Positions 56,136-64,000 of a stretch of 64,000 nucleotides of DNA are shown one piece after another. Within the stretch, counting starts at the first letter, position 1, and each line of letters starts with the position of its first letter. The stretch spans positions 4,016,184 through 4,080,183 of the forward strand of contig NZ_CP083985.1 of the NCBI RefSeq assembly GCF_020172665.1, in the 5' to 3' direction. Both the position numbers and the translations under genes were made by a program. Under the pieces are notes generated by a model that did no database searches, was not told the origin of the DNA, and saw only the letters and a program-made list of their open reading frames with translations. The DNA is from [Mycobacterium] zoologicum. GTDB lineage: Bacteria; Actinomycetota; Actinomycetes; Mycobacteriales; Mycobacteriaceae.

Positions 56136-56501
56136 TCAGCCCGCGTCGCGCTGCTTGCGCTGGGCGGCGAAGTACTCCCGCCAGGAGGTCACCTCGGGGT
56201 GTTGCTTGAGCAGTGCGCGGCGCTGCCGTTCGGTCATGCCGCCCCACACGCCGAATTCGACGCGGTTGTCCAGGGCGTCGGCCAGGCAGTCGAGGACGAC
56301 CGGGCAGTGCCGACAGATCACCGCGGCCTTGCGCTGGGCGGCGCCGCGGACGAAGAGCTCGTCGGGGTCTGCGGTCCGGCAGAGTGCCTTGGAGACCCAG
56401 GCGATGCGACCCTCGTCCTGCACGCCGCGCAGGACGGGTCTTACGTCTGGGCTCGCCGGCATGGTGGTGCTGCGAACCGCGGGCTGCGTAACAACAGACA
56501 C
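56136..56501 (-). CDS. whiB4: Transcriptional regulator WhiB4
   Basis: This 121-residue Wbl protein has four cluster-binding Cys at 41, 63, 66 and 72 (SKALC, ICRHC, LDC), the GVWGG turn at 84-88 and a basic C-terminus (TERQRRALLKQHPE). Sequence and position (between Rv3680 and ponA2) match M. tuberculosis WhiB4, a [4Fe-4S] redox sensor that controls oxidative stress response. It starts at GTG and is divergent from ponA2 across 267 bp, which must contain both promoters. Confidence 0.96.
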   Translation of the reverse strand: MSVVTQPAVRSTTMPASPDVRPVLRGVQDEGRIAWVSKALCRTADPDELFVRGAAQRKAAVICRHCPVVLDCLADALDNRVEFGVWGGMTERQRRALLKQHPEVTSWREYFAAQRKQRDAG

Positions 56502-56768
56502 TGACGATCCTCCATCCCGGCCGCCCCCGCAGCCACCTGTTCAACACATCAACGCCGACCACTACTGCGATCTACGCCACATCGTGTCATCAGTGTTACC
56601 TGAATCGCACTTGTTGTCCAAGTTAGGTGGTCAGGTGGCGTCTGCGCAACCGGTAGGCGGCCCCTTTTTTGGGACAACCGTGCAGTCCGATCATGATCTG
56701 GAGCTATCCGGGGCGGGTTCGGGGTCTTCCGACAAGCAGCGTCAGGCGCCGGGGTTAGTGTGTTAGCC

Positions 56769-59183
56769 ATGTCGGAGCGTCCCCCGACCGGCCCAACTGT
56801 GTTCAAACTGGCCGGGTGTTGCCTGCTCGCCGCTGTGCTGCTCGCGGCACTGCTGTTCCCGATCGCCGGTGGCATCGGGCTGATCTCCAACCGCGCGTCC
56901 GACGTGGTGGCCAATGGTTCGGCCCAGCTGGTCAGCGGCGACGTGCCCGCGGTGACGACCATGGTCGACGCCAAGGGCAACACCATCGCGTGGCTGTACT
57001 CCCAGCGCCGGTTCGAGGTTCCCAGCGACAAGATCGCCGACACGATGAAGCTGGCGATCGTCTCCATCGAGGACAAGCGCTTCGCCGAACACAGCGGGGT
57101 GGACTGGAAGGGCACGCTGACCGGTCTGGCGGGCTATGCCTCGGGCGACGTCGACACCCGTGGCGGGTCCACTCTCGAGCAGCAGTACATCAAGAATTAT
57201 CAGCTTTTGGTGCTGGCACAGACCGATGCCGAGAAGCGTGCGGCGATCGAGACCACCCCGGCGCGCAAGCTACGTGAGATCCGGATGGCGCTCACCCTGG
57301 ACCGCACCTTCACCAAGCCGCAGCTGCTGACCCGCTATCTGAACCTGGTGTCGTTCGGCAACAACTCGTTCGGCATCCAGGACGCGGCACAGACGTACTT
57401 CGGTGTCGACGCCGTGAACCTGAACTGGCAGCAGTCCGCACTGCTGGCCGGTATGGTCCAGTCGACCAGCACGCTGAACCCGTATGACAATCCCGAAGGC
57501 GCACTGGCCCGGCGAAACCTGGTGCTGGACACCATGATCGAGAACATTCCGAACGAAGCCGACGCGCTGCGGGCCGCCAAGGAGACGCCGCTGGGCATCC
57601 TGCCGCAACCCAACGAACTGCCGAGAGGCTGCATCGCCGCCGGCGACCGGGCGTTCTTCTGCGACTACGTGCAGGAGTACCTGACCCGGGCCGGCATCGG
57701 CAAGGAACAGGTGGCCCGCGGCGGCTACGTCATCCACACGACGCTGGACCCCGACGTGCAGGGCTCGATCAAGTCGGCGATCGACAACTTCGCCAACCCG
57801 AACGTCCAGGGCATCGCCAGCGTGATGAGCGTCATCAAGCCCGGCGCTGATGCGCACCCGGTGCTGGCGATGGCCAGCAATCGCACCTACGGCCTCAACG
57901 GTGAGATCGGCGAAACCATGCGGCCGCAACCGTTCTCACTGGTCGGCGATGGCGCCGGGTCGATCTTCAAGACGTTCACGGTGGCCGCCGCCCTGGAGAT
58001 GGGCATGGGCATCAGCGCCGAATTGGAGGTGCCGGGCCGCTTCCAGACCAAGGGCATGGGCAGCGGCGGCGCCAAGGGCTGCCCCAAGGAGACCTGGTGC
58101 GTTGTCAACGTCGCGCCCTACCGGCCCTCGATGAACGTCTCCACCGCACTGGCCACCTCGCCCAACACCGCGTTCGCCAAGCTGATCTCGCAGGTCGGGG
58201 TGAGCCGCACCGTCGACATGGCGATCAAGCTGGGTCTGCGTTCCTACGCCGAACCGGGCACGGCCCGCGACTACGACCCGGACAGCAACGAGAGCCTGGC
58301 CGACTTCGTCAAACGGCAGAATCTGGGTTCGTTCACCCTCGGCCCGATCGAGGTCAACGCTCTGGAGCTGTCCAACGTCGCCGCCACCCTGGCCTCCGGC
58401 GGCGTCTGGTGCCCGCCGAGCCCGATCGACAAGGTCTTCGACCGCAACGGCAACGAGGTGCCCGTCGCGGTCGAGGCGTGTGACCGGGTGGTTCCCGAAG
58501 GCCTGGCGAACACGTTGGCCAACGCGCTGAGCAAGGACATCCAGGGCGGCGGCACCGCGGCGCCCGCCGCGGGTTCGGTGGGCTGGGACCTGCCGATGTC
58601 CGGCAAGACCGGCACCACGGAGGCGCACCGGTCCTCGGGCTTCATGGGTTTCACCAACCGCTACGCGGCGGCCAACTACATCTTCGACGACTCCAGCTCA
58701 CCGTCGGACCTGTGTTCGTTCCCGCTGCGGCACTGCGGTGACGGCGATCTGTACGGCGGCAACGAGCCGGCCCGGACCTGGTTCGCGGCGATGAAGCCGA
58801 TCGCCACCGAGTTCGGTGACGTGATCATGCCCCCGACCGACCCGCGCTACGTCGACGGCGGACCCAACTCGCGGGTGCCACCGGTGGCGGGCATGGACAT
58901 CGACGCGGCCCGCACGCGGCTCAAGGAGAGCGGATTCCAGGTCGCCGAGCAGCCGAACTGGGTCAACAGCAGTGCGCGTTCGGGGGCGGTGGTGGGCACC
59001 TCGCCGAGTGGGCAGACCATTCCCGGCTCGATCATCACCATCGACGTCAGCAACGGCATTCCGCCGCCGCCACCACCACCGCCGGAGGGCCTTCCGCCGC
59101 CGGTGGGTTCGACGGTGGTGGAGATCCCGGGGCTTCCGCCGATCACCATTCCGCTGCTGCCGCCGCCGGCCCCGCCGCCGTAA
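56769..59183 (+). CDS. ponA2: Class A penicillin-binding protein PonA2
   Basis: This 804-residue bifunctional peptidoglycan synthase has an N-terminal membrane helix (VFKLAGCCLLAAVLLAALLF). The glycosyltransferase domain has EDKRFAEHSGVD and GGSTLEQQYIKN. The transpeptidase has SIFK (catalytic Ser), SPN and KTGT. A PASTA domain follows (VPPVAGMDIDAARTRLKESG), then a Pro-rich tail (PPPPPPPEG, GLPPITIPLLPPP). Length and features match M. tuberculosis PonA2 (810 residues), which helps survive stress. The ATG lies one base after the start site predicted from TAGTGT at 56756. Confidence 0.96.
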   Translation: MSERPPTGPTVFKLAGCCLLAAVLLAALLFPIAGGIGLISNRASDVVANGSAQLVSGDVPAVTTMVDAKGNTIAWLYSQRRFEVPSDKIADTMKLAIVSIEDKRFAEHSGVDWKGTLTGLAGYASGDVDTRGGSTLEQQYIKNYQLLVLAQTDAEKRAAIETTPARKLREIRMALTLDRTFTKPQLLTRYLNLVSFGNNSFGIQDAAQTYFGVDAVNLNWQQSALLAGMVQSTSTLNPYDNPEGALARRNLVLDTMIENIPNEADALRAAKETPLGILPQPNELPRGCIAAGDRAFFCDYVQEYLTRAGIGKEQVARGGYVIHTTLDPDVQGSIKSAIDNFANPNVQGIASVMSVIKPGADAHPVLAMASNRTYGLNGEIGETMRPQPFSLVGDGAGSIFKTFTVAAALEMGMGISAELEVPGRFQTKGMGSGGAKGCPKETWCVVNVAPYRPSMNVSTALATSPNTAFAKLISQVGVSRTVDMAIKLGLRSYAEPGTARDYDPDSNESLADFVKRQNLGSFTLGPIEVNALELSNVAATLASGGVWCPPSPIDKVFDRNGNEVPVAVEACDRVVPEGLANTLANALSKDIQGGGTAAPAAGSVGWDLPMSGKTGTTEAHRSSGFMGFTNRYAAANYIFDDSSSPSDLCSFPLRHCGDGDLYGGNEPARTWFAAMKPIATEFGDVIMPPTDPRYVDGGPNSRVPPVAGMDIDAARTRLKESGFQVAEQPNWVNSSARSGAVVGTSPSGQTIPGSIITIDVSNGIPPPPPPPPEGLPPPVGSTVVEIPGLPPITIPLLPPPAPPP

Positions 59184-59189
59184 CCGGTT

Positions 59190-59239
59190 CATGCGCCGGT
59201 TCCAGCTTCGCCTCTCCTTCGCCGAGCCCCGCTGAACCG
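59190..59239 (-). repeat. 50 bp dispersed repeat, intergenic copy
   Basis: Same element as in acs, in reverse orientation, filling most of the 92 bp between ponA2 and the metallophosphoesterase gene. It ends 24 bp before the downstream -10 element. Confidence 0.85.
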
Positions 59240-59275
59240 TCGGGCAGCGGCTGCGGGCACAGTACTCTGAACCCT

Positions 59276-60241
59276 ATGGCTGCATCACCTGCCCTCACCC
59301 GGTCCGTCATCGCCGCTTCGGCGGCACTCGGTCCGGCCGCACTGGCCATCGGCTACGGCGCGATCATCGAGCGCAACGCCTTCGTGGTCCGCGAGGCGAC
59401 CATGCCGGTGCTGGATCCGGGCTCGTCGCCGCTGCGGGTACTGCACATCAGCGACATCCACATGCGTCCCGGGCAGCGCCGCAAACAGGCCTGGCTGCGG
59501 GATCTGGTCCGCCTGGAGCCGGACCTGGTGGTCAACACCGGCGACAACCTGGCGCACCCCAAGGCCGTCCCGGCGGTGGTGCAGGCGCTTGGCGACCTGT
59601 TGTCGGTGCCGGGCGTCTTCGTCTTCGGCAGCAACGACTACTTCGGGCCGCGACTGAAGAACCCGGCCAAGTACCTGACCAAGCCGACGCATCGGGTCTA
59701 TGGCACCGCGCTGCCGTGGCAGGACCTGCGGGCGGCATTCACCGAGCGGGGCTGGCTTGATCTGACCCACACCCGGCGCGAGTTCGAGGTGGCCGGTCAG
59801 CGCATCGCCGCAGCCGGCGTCGACGACCCGCACATCGAGCGGGACCGCTACGACACCATCGCCGGGCCGGCCGACGCAGGCGCCAATCTGCGGCTGGGGC
59901 TGACTCACTCCCCGGAACCGCGGGTGCTGGACCGCTTCGCGGGCGACGGCTACCAGCTGGTGATGGCCGGCCACACCCACGGCGGGCAGCTGTGTGTGCC
60001 GGGCTATGGCGCGCTGGTCACCAACTGCGGCCTGGATCGCTCGCGGGTCAAGGGGCCGTCGCAGTGGGGTTCCCACATGCGCCTGCACGTCTCGGCCGGG
60101 ATCGGGACCTCACCTTTTGCGCCGGTGCGATTCGCCTGCCGCCCGGAGGCCACCCTGCTCACATTGGTTCCGGCGCCCACCGGCGGCGACGACGCCCGGC
60201 TCAGCCGCGACTGGACGCAGCCGTCGGTGTCGGCCAGCTGA
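59276..60241 (+). CDS. Membrane-anchored metallophosphoesterase (Rv3683-like)
   Basis: This 321-residue calcineurin-like phosphoesterase has an N-terminal hydrophobic helix. The metal site reads HISDIHM (D-x-H), VVNTGDNL (GDN), FGSNDYF (variant of GNHD with Ser-Asn-Asp, so the motif His is replaced by Asp), and AGHTHGGQL (GHTH). The missing GNHD His is normally the general acid, so the mechanism may be altered, though the sequence is otherwise like YkuE-type enzymes. TACTCT at 59263 would start transcription one base before the ATG. Confidence 0.88.
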   Translation: MAASPALTRSVIAASAALGPAALAIGYGAIIERNAFVVREATMPVLDPGSSPLRVLHISDIHMRPGQRRKQAWLRDLVRLEPDLVVNTGDNLAHPKAVPAVVQALGDLLSVPGVFVFGSNDYFGPRLKNPAKYLTKPTHRVYGTALPWQDLRAAFTERGWLDLTHTRREFEVAGQRIAAAGVDDPHIERDRYDTIAGPADAGANLRLGLTHSPEPRVLDRFAGDGYQLVMAGHTHGGQLCVPGYGALVTNCGLDRSRVKGPSQWGSHMRLHVSAGIGTSPFAPVRFACRPEATLLTLVPAPTGGDDARLSRDWTQPSVSAS

Positions 60242-60242
60242 T

Positions 60243-60380
60243 CTAAGGCTTGCGTGCGCCGGACTCGGCCATGGCCGGGTTGGCGCGGTCCTGCTCAGCG
60301 GTATCAGGATTGGTCGCCACCAGCCACAGCGCGGCCAGAGTGAAGAACCCGGCATACACCGCGCCACCCAACAGCGTCAT
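60243..60380 (-). CDS. Small membrane protein, 45 residues
   Basis: ATG with GGGAG at a seven-base spacing opens a frame with one membrane helix (MTLLGGAVYAGFFTLAALWL) and a polar tail rich in Asp, Glu and Ala. Its stop is one base from the end of the convergent phosphoesterase gene. The good ribosome binding site and helix support a real gene despite its size. I do not recognise a family. Confidence 0.65.
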   Translation of the reverse strand: MTLLGGAVYAGFFTLAALWLVATNPDTAEQDRANPAMAESGARKP

Positions 60381-60565
60381 GATCTGACTCCCTCGCACTA
60401 CAGTTGTTAGCCAGTCTGCCCAACCCGGTTTGCGAATGCATCTCTCCACACCGAAATGTGGGCCTTCTCATGCCGTCGCGGACCCAGTGACCTGCGCCGC
60501 GGTCAGTGTGGGCTGGGCATTTGGTGACCGATGGGGCCGGTGCGATACGCTGTCGTGGCTTCACA

Positions 60566-60640
<75 letters not shown>

Positions 60641-60684
60641 TTAGGTTGTTGCAGTTGTATTCCGCGCATTCAACGAAGGCCATC

Positions 60685-60942
60685 ATGTCCGAGGACCAGA
60701 ACACCGACGTTCCACCGAATCACCTCTCCGTCGATCCACGCAGCGCCTTCTACAGCGAAGAGGTGCTCCGCCGCGGCGTGGGTATTCGCTTCAACGGCGC
60801 CGAGAAGACCAATGTGTACGAATACGACGTGGCCGAGGGGTGGGTGCGTGTGGAAGTCCCCACCGCCAAGGACCGCCGCGGAAATCCGATGGTCGTCAAG
60901 CTGAACGGCACGGTCGAACCGTATTTCCGCGTAGCGGAATAG
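60685..60942 (+). CDS. DUF3297 family protein
   Basis: This 85-residue protein contains LSVDPRSAFY, RGVGIRFNGAEKTNVYEYDV and KLNGTVEPYF, the whole conserved body of DUF3297. The start chosen gives MSEDQNTDVPPNHLS; a 13-residue upstream extension is unlikely. It immediately follows tRNA-Pro. The function of the family is unknown; it is common in proteobacteria as well. Confidence 0.9.
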   Translation: MSEDQNTDVPPNHLSVDPRSAFYSEEVLRRGVGIRFNGAEKTNVYEYDVAEGWVRVEVPTAKDRRGNPMVVKLNGTVEPYFRVAE

Positions 60943-60970
60943 CGGACGCACTTGGGCACGCCGGCCATCC

Positions 60971-61615
60971 TCAGTTCAGGATGTGCAGCCGCCAGCGACC
61001 CAGCAGCGGCTCGACCATCACGAACGTGGTGATGTTGTCGTCGTCTTCGGGACCGCCCATCAGGATTCCGGCCGCATTGATCGTGCCGTCCGGGTTCTTC
61101 ACGAAACCCGGACTGCCGCTGTCGCCTTCGATACTGTACAGGTTCGTCGTGAACACGTTGCCGGCGATCTCGGTCACCTCACCACAGGTCTCCCCGGACT
61201 GCGAACCCACCTTGCAGAACGGCATGCCGACCTGAATCTGGTCGGGCCGCAACACATCCCGGATGTGATACCGCCCGTCGACGCCGCCGTTGGGCGCTGG
61301 CGTTCCCGGGCGCAGCCGGATGATGGCCGCGTCGCGGTCGTCGCCGTTGTTCTCACTGGCGAAGATCCGGCCCAGTGGGGCCGCATCGGCATCGGTCCAT
61401 TCCGAGTAGTCGCCGGCGTCGCAATGCCCACTGGTCAGCAGGTAGTAGTCGCCGAAGCGGTCCTGGGCGGCAAATCCGGCGGTGCACACGCTGCTGTCGT
61501 CGCCGACTTCCATGCCTGCCGTCGGGCTGGCCGGCGCCGGTCCGGCGAACACCACGCCGGCGCTTGTGAGCGCGGCGGCGAGCAGGGCGGGTATCCACGC
61601 CCACCGGGTGGCCAT
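60971..61615 (-). CDS. Secreted S1-family serine protease (Rv1815-like)
   Basis: This 214-residue precursor has a signal peptide from ATG (MATRWAWIPALLAAALTSAG, cleaved near PASP). The triad is His in LTSGHCDAG, Asp in DRDAAIIRL and Ser in SIEGDSGSPGF. Cys pairs fit two disulfides. It resembles M. tuberculosis Rv1815-type putative proteases more than MarP or the Rv3668c-like enzyme, making it the third serine protease of the window. A GTG 15 codons upstream would place the signal peptide internally. Confidence 0.87.
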   Translation of the reverse strand: MATRWAWIPALLAAALTSAGVVFAGPAPASPTAGMEVGDDSSVCTAGFAAQDRFGDYYLLTSGHCDAGDYSEWTDADAAPLGRIFASENNGDDRDAAIIRLRPGTPAPNGGVDGRYHIRDVLRPDQIQVGMPFCKVGSQSGETCGEVTEIAGNVFTTNLYSIEGDSGSPGFVKNPDGTINAAGILMGGPEDDDNITTFVMVEPLLGRWRLHILN

Positions 61616-61704
61616 GTCGGGAGCGGCCAGGCGTCGAACCTCGCGCGAAACTGGACCCACCCGGCGATGTTAGCCGTGTGGGTTGGCCGGACCGGCGCCC
61701 CGGC

Positions 61705-63489
61705 TCACCGAGCCCGGGTCCGGGTCGACTCGCCGCTCAACGCCCGCGCGGTGTTGACCAGCCCCACCATCGAAAACGCCTGCGGCGTATTGCCGACCTG
61801 TCGGCCGGCGAGGGTGTCGTACTCCTCGCTGAGCAGCCCCACGTCGTTGCGCAGGCCCAGTAGCCGTTCGAACAGTTCGCGGGCCTCGTCACGGCGGCCG
61901 ATGCCGTGCAGCGCGTCGGCCAGCCAGAAGGTGCACACCAGAAACGCGCCCTCGGTGCCGGGCAGGCCGTCCACCGAGCCCTCGTCGGTCTGGTAACGCT
62001 TCAGGAAGCCGTCACAAGACAGCTCACGCTGCACCGCGTCGACGGTCCCGGCCACCCGCGGGTCGTCCCACGGCAGGAAACCTACCCGCGGAATCAGCAG
62101 CAACGCCGAATCCAGACCGGGCGACCCGTAGGACTGGGTGAACGTGCCCCGCTCGGCGTCGAAGCCGTGCTCGCAGACGTCGGCGTGGATGGTATCGGCC
62201 AGTGCCCGCCACTTGGCTGCCGGGCCCTGGCGGCCGTGGGCCTCGATGGCGTGCACCGCACGGTCCACCCCGGCCCAGGCCATCACCTTCGAATGCACGA
62301 AATGTCGTTGCGGGCCACGCACTTCCCACAGGCTGGCGTCGGGTTTGTCCCAGTGGCCCTCGAGGAAGTCCAGCAGGGCGCACTGGATGTCCCAGGCGGT
62401 GTCTTCGCACTCCAATCCGGAATCCAGCACCAGGTTCAGCCCGTCGAGCACCTCACCCCAGACGTCGAGCTGGAACTGTCCCGCGGCCTCGTTGCCGATC
62501 CGCACCGGCGCCGAACCCTCGTACCCCGGCAGCCAATCGAGCGTCTGCTCCGGCAGCCGGCGGGTACCGTCGAGGCCGTACATGATCTGCAGTTTGGCCG
62601 GGTCGCCGGCCACCGCACGCACCAGCCACTCCCGCCAGGCCTTGGCCTCGTCGACGTAGCCGGTGCCGATCAGCGCCTGCAGGGTGAAGGTGGCATCACG
62701 CAGCCAGCAGTATCGGTAGTCCCAATTACGAGCGCCCCCAATGCATTCCGGAAGTGATGTGGTGGCAGCGGCGACGATCCCGCCGGTTGGGGCGTAGGTG
62801 AGCGCCTTGAGGGTGATCACCGCCCGGCGCACGGCATCATCCCACTGACCCCGATAGCTGCACCGGTCGATCCAGTTGCGCCAGAACGACTCGGTCTTCG
62901 CCAGCGCGCGCTGCGCTTCCGCACGTACGGCATCCGGCAGCAGATGCGACGGCGTGTGGGTGAGAACGAAGGGCACCTTTTCGCCGGCGGACACCTCGAA
63001 CTCACCGACCGTCGTCAGGTTCTCGCCCCGGATCTCGATCTGAGTGGTCAGACACACCGTGTCCGGGCCGGCGACCGCGATCAGCCCGTAGTCACTGCGT
63101 CGTATCCAGGGCACCACATTGCCGTAGTCGAACCGGATCACCAGATCCATCCGCATCGACACCCGACCGGTCATCCCTTCGACGATTCGGACGACGTCGG
63201 CGGCCTTCCCGCGCGGCGGCATGAAGTCGGTGATCCGCACGGTGCCGGTCGGAGTGTCCCACTCGCTGTCGACGATCAGGGTGTCGCCGCGGTAGCCGCG
63301 TCGGGTGGCCGGCCCGCCGCCGGCCGGGGCGATACGCCAGAACCCGGCGGATTCGTCGTGCAGCAGCGCGGCGAAACACGCCGGGGAGTCGAACCGGGGC
63401 AGGCACAGCCAGTCGATGCTGCCGTCGCGACCCAGCAGCGCCGCAGTATGCAGGTCACCGAGTAGCGCGTAGTCCTCGATGCGTGCCAT
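61705..63489 (-). CDS. Glycoside hydrolase family 15 protein (trehalase/glucoamylase-like)
   Basis: This 594-residue protein begins MARIEDYALLGDLHTAALLG, the usual start of actinobacterial GH15 enzymes. A beta-sandwich N-terminal domain is followed by an (alpha/alpha)6 barrel with WDYRYCWLRDATFTL, GNEAAGQFQLDVWGEV and WAGVDRAVHAI, which hold the catalytic-site residues. Mycobacterial GH15 proteins include trehalases active on trehalose; which substrate this one uses cannot be read from sequence. It is co-directional with the YqeY gene 11 bp upstream, so the two may be co-transcribed. Confidence 0.9.
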   Translation of the reverse strand: MARIEDYALLGDLHTAALLGRDGSIDWLCLPRFDSPACFAALLHDESAGFWRIAPAGGGPATRRGYRGDTLIVDSEWDTPTGTVRITDFMPPRGKAADVVRIVEGMTGRVSMRMDLVIRFDYGNVVPWIRRSDYGLIAVAGPDTVCLTTQIEIRGENLTTVGEFEVSAGEKVPFVLTHTPSHLLPDAVRAEAQRALAKTESFWRNWIDRCSYRGQWDDAVRRAVITLKALTYAPTGGIVAAATTSLPECIGGARNWDYRYCWLRDATFTLQALIGTGYVDEAKAWREWLVRAVAGDPAKLQIMYGLDGTRRLPEQTLDWLPGYEGSAPVRIGNEAAGQFQLDVWGEVLDGLNLVLDSGLECEDTAWDIQCALLDFLEGHWDKPDASLWEVRGPQRHFVHSKVMAWAGVDRAVHAIEAHGRQGPAAKWRALADTIHADVCEHGFDAERGTFTQSYGSPGLDSALLLIPRVGFLPWDDPRVAGTVDAVQRELSCDGFLKRYQTDEGSVDGLPGTEGAFLVCTFWLADALHGIGRRDEARELFERLLGLRNDVGLLSEEYDTLAGRQVGNTPQAFSMVGLVNTARALSGESTRTRAR

Positions 63490-63499
63490 CAGCCCAGAA

Positions 63500-63964
63500 T
63501 TACAGGCGTTCCCTGACCGCGGCCGACAGCCGGGACCCATCGGCCTTGCCGGCGGCGATCGCGGTGGCGGCCTTCATCACCTGGCCCATGTGCTTCATGT
63601 GCGGCCGCTCCCCGATCTCCTCGGCCACCTGCGCGAGGGCGGTGTCGACGACGTCGACCAGTTCGGCATCGCTGAGCGGCGTGGGCAGGTACTCCTCGAT
63701 GATGCGTGCCTCGGCGTGCTCTTCAGCGGCCAGTTCGCCGCGGCCGTTCTCGGTGTAGATCTCGGCCGCCTCGGTACGTTTGCGGGCCTCGCGCGCCAGC
63801 ACCTTGAGCACGTCTTCGTCGGTCAGCTCCCGAGCCTGCTTTCCGGAGACCTCTTCGGTCTGGATCGCTGCCAGCAACATCCGCAGGGTCGCGGTACGCA
63901 GTTTGTCCTGCGCCTTCATCGCCGTGGTCAGGTCCGTCCGCAACTGCGACTTGAGTTCCGCCAT
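63500..63964 (-). CDS. GatB/YqeY domain protein (Rv3688c-like)
   Basis: This 154-residue protein is a stand-alone YqeY domain. It opens MAELKSQLRTDLTTAMKAQD and includes RTATLRMLLAAIQ and IIEEYLPTPLSD, and ends with the tRNA-amidase-like KHMGQVMKAATAIAAG. YqeY resembles the tRNA-binding tail of GatB, but its role alone is unknown. The ATG is 18 bp from the adapter sequence, so the native promoter is not in this contig. Confidence 0.92.
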   Translation of the reverse strand: MAELKSQLRTDLTTAMKAQDKLRTATLRMLLAAIQTEEVSGKQARELTDEDVLKVLAREARKRTEAAEIYTENGRGELAAEEHAEARIIEEYLPTPLSDAELVDVVDTALAQVAEEIGERPHMKHMGQVMKAATAIAAGKADGSRLSAAVRERL

Positions 63965-63981
63965 GCCGCATAACGCTACGC

Positions 63982-64000
63982 CTGTCTCTTATACACATCT
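63982..64000. other. Tn5/Nextera mosaic-end adapter (sequencing artefact)
   Basis: The last 19 bases are CTGTCTCTTATACACATCT, the Tn5 mosaic end used in Nextera libraries. They are not genomic. Confidence 0.98.

Overview
The window is a 64 kb, high-GC stretch of a mycobacterial chromosome (family Mycobacteriaceae). PE and PPE genes, WhiB4, Crp, PonA2, MarP, a Tad-type pilus operon, Ms1 and 6C small RNAs, leaderless GTG starts and a gene order that follows the M. tuberculosis Rv3630-Rv3688c block all point the same way. Comparisons with M. tuberculosis are from memory of that genome; no search was run. The exact genus cannot be fixed from this alone. The window is a contig end: its last 19 bases are a Tn5/Nextera mosaic end, not genome.

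Layout. 1-9 kb: cell-envelope glycosylation genes (membrane protein, GT2 glycosyltransferase, small membrane partner, GalE-type epimerase, GT-C-like polytopic protein) interrupted by a very large P-type ATPase. Its leader looks like a yybP-ykoY manganese riboswitch whose output hairpin hides the ribosome binding site. 9-15 kb: a two-gene cassette of unknown function, then an NRPS-like adenylation/carrier/hexapeptide-acyltransferase protein translationally coupled to an M1 aminopeptidase. 15-18 kb: a PPE-PE-PPE cluster whose PPE genes share a perfect 532 bp repeat and carry SHOCT-like C-termini. 18-21 kb: a two-component system and a secreted protein. 21-25.8 kb: an accessory island ending at tRNA-Thr, with an HTH/PIN toxin-antitoxin pair, an intact ISL3-family element with 8 bp target duplication, an IS1634-like element and an IS481 remnant with iteron-like repeats.

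25.8-35 kb: DNA metabolism and signalling core (HolB, class III adenylate cyclase, TopA, CspA, SftH-type helicase). 35-36.8 kb: a cutinase diverging from a MarR regulator over a palindromic operator. 36.8-41.3 kb: a tightly overlapping ssd-tadA-tadB-tadC-flp-tadE-tadE-like operon on the minus strand. 41.3-43 kb: the 6C RNA, a HAD phosphatase and Ms1. 43-60 kb: acs, secreted and membrane proteases (including MarP), a Nudix/thioredoxin/Nth run, Crp, a metallo-beta-lactamase/RidA/small-protein operon, the paired ArsA/GET3-like ATPases, WhiB4, PonA2 and a metallophosphoesterase. 60-64 kb: tRNA-Pro, a DUF3297 protein, a secreted S1 protease, a GH15 glycosidase and a YqeY protein.

The strongest items for follow-up are the Mn2+ riboswitch/ATPase pair (the ATPase also contains a second, degenerate P-domain), the 50 bp dispersed repeat that inserts 19 in-frame residues into acetyl-CoA synthetase and recurs upstream of the metallophosphoesterase, and the PPE-SHOCT fusions sharing a recently homogenised 5' half.
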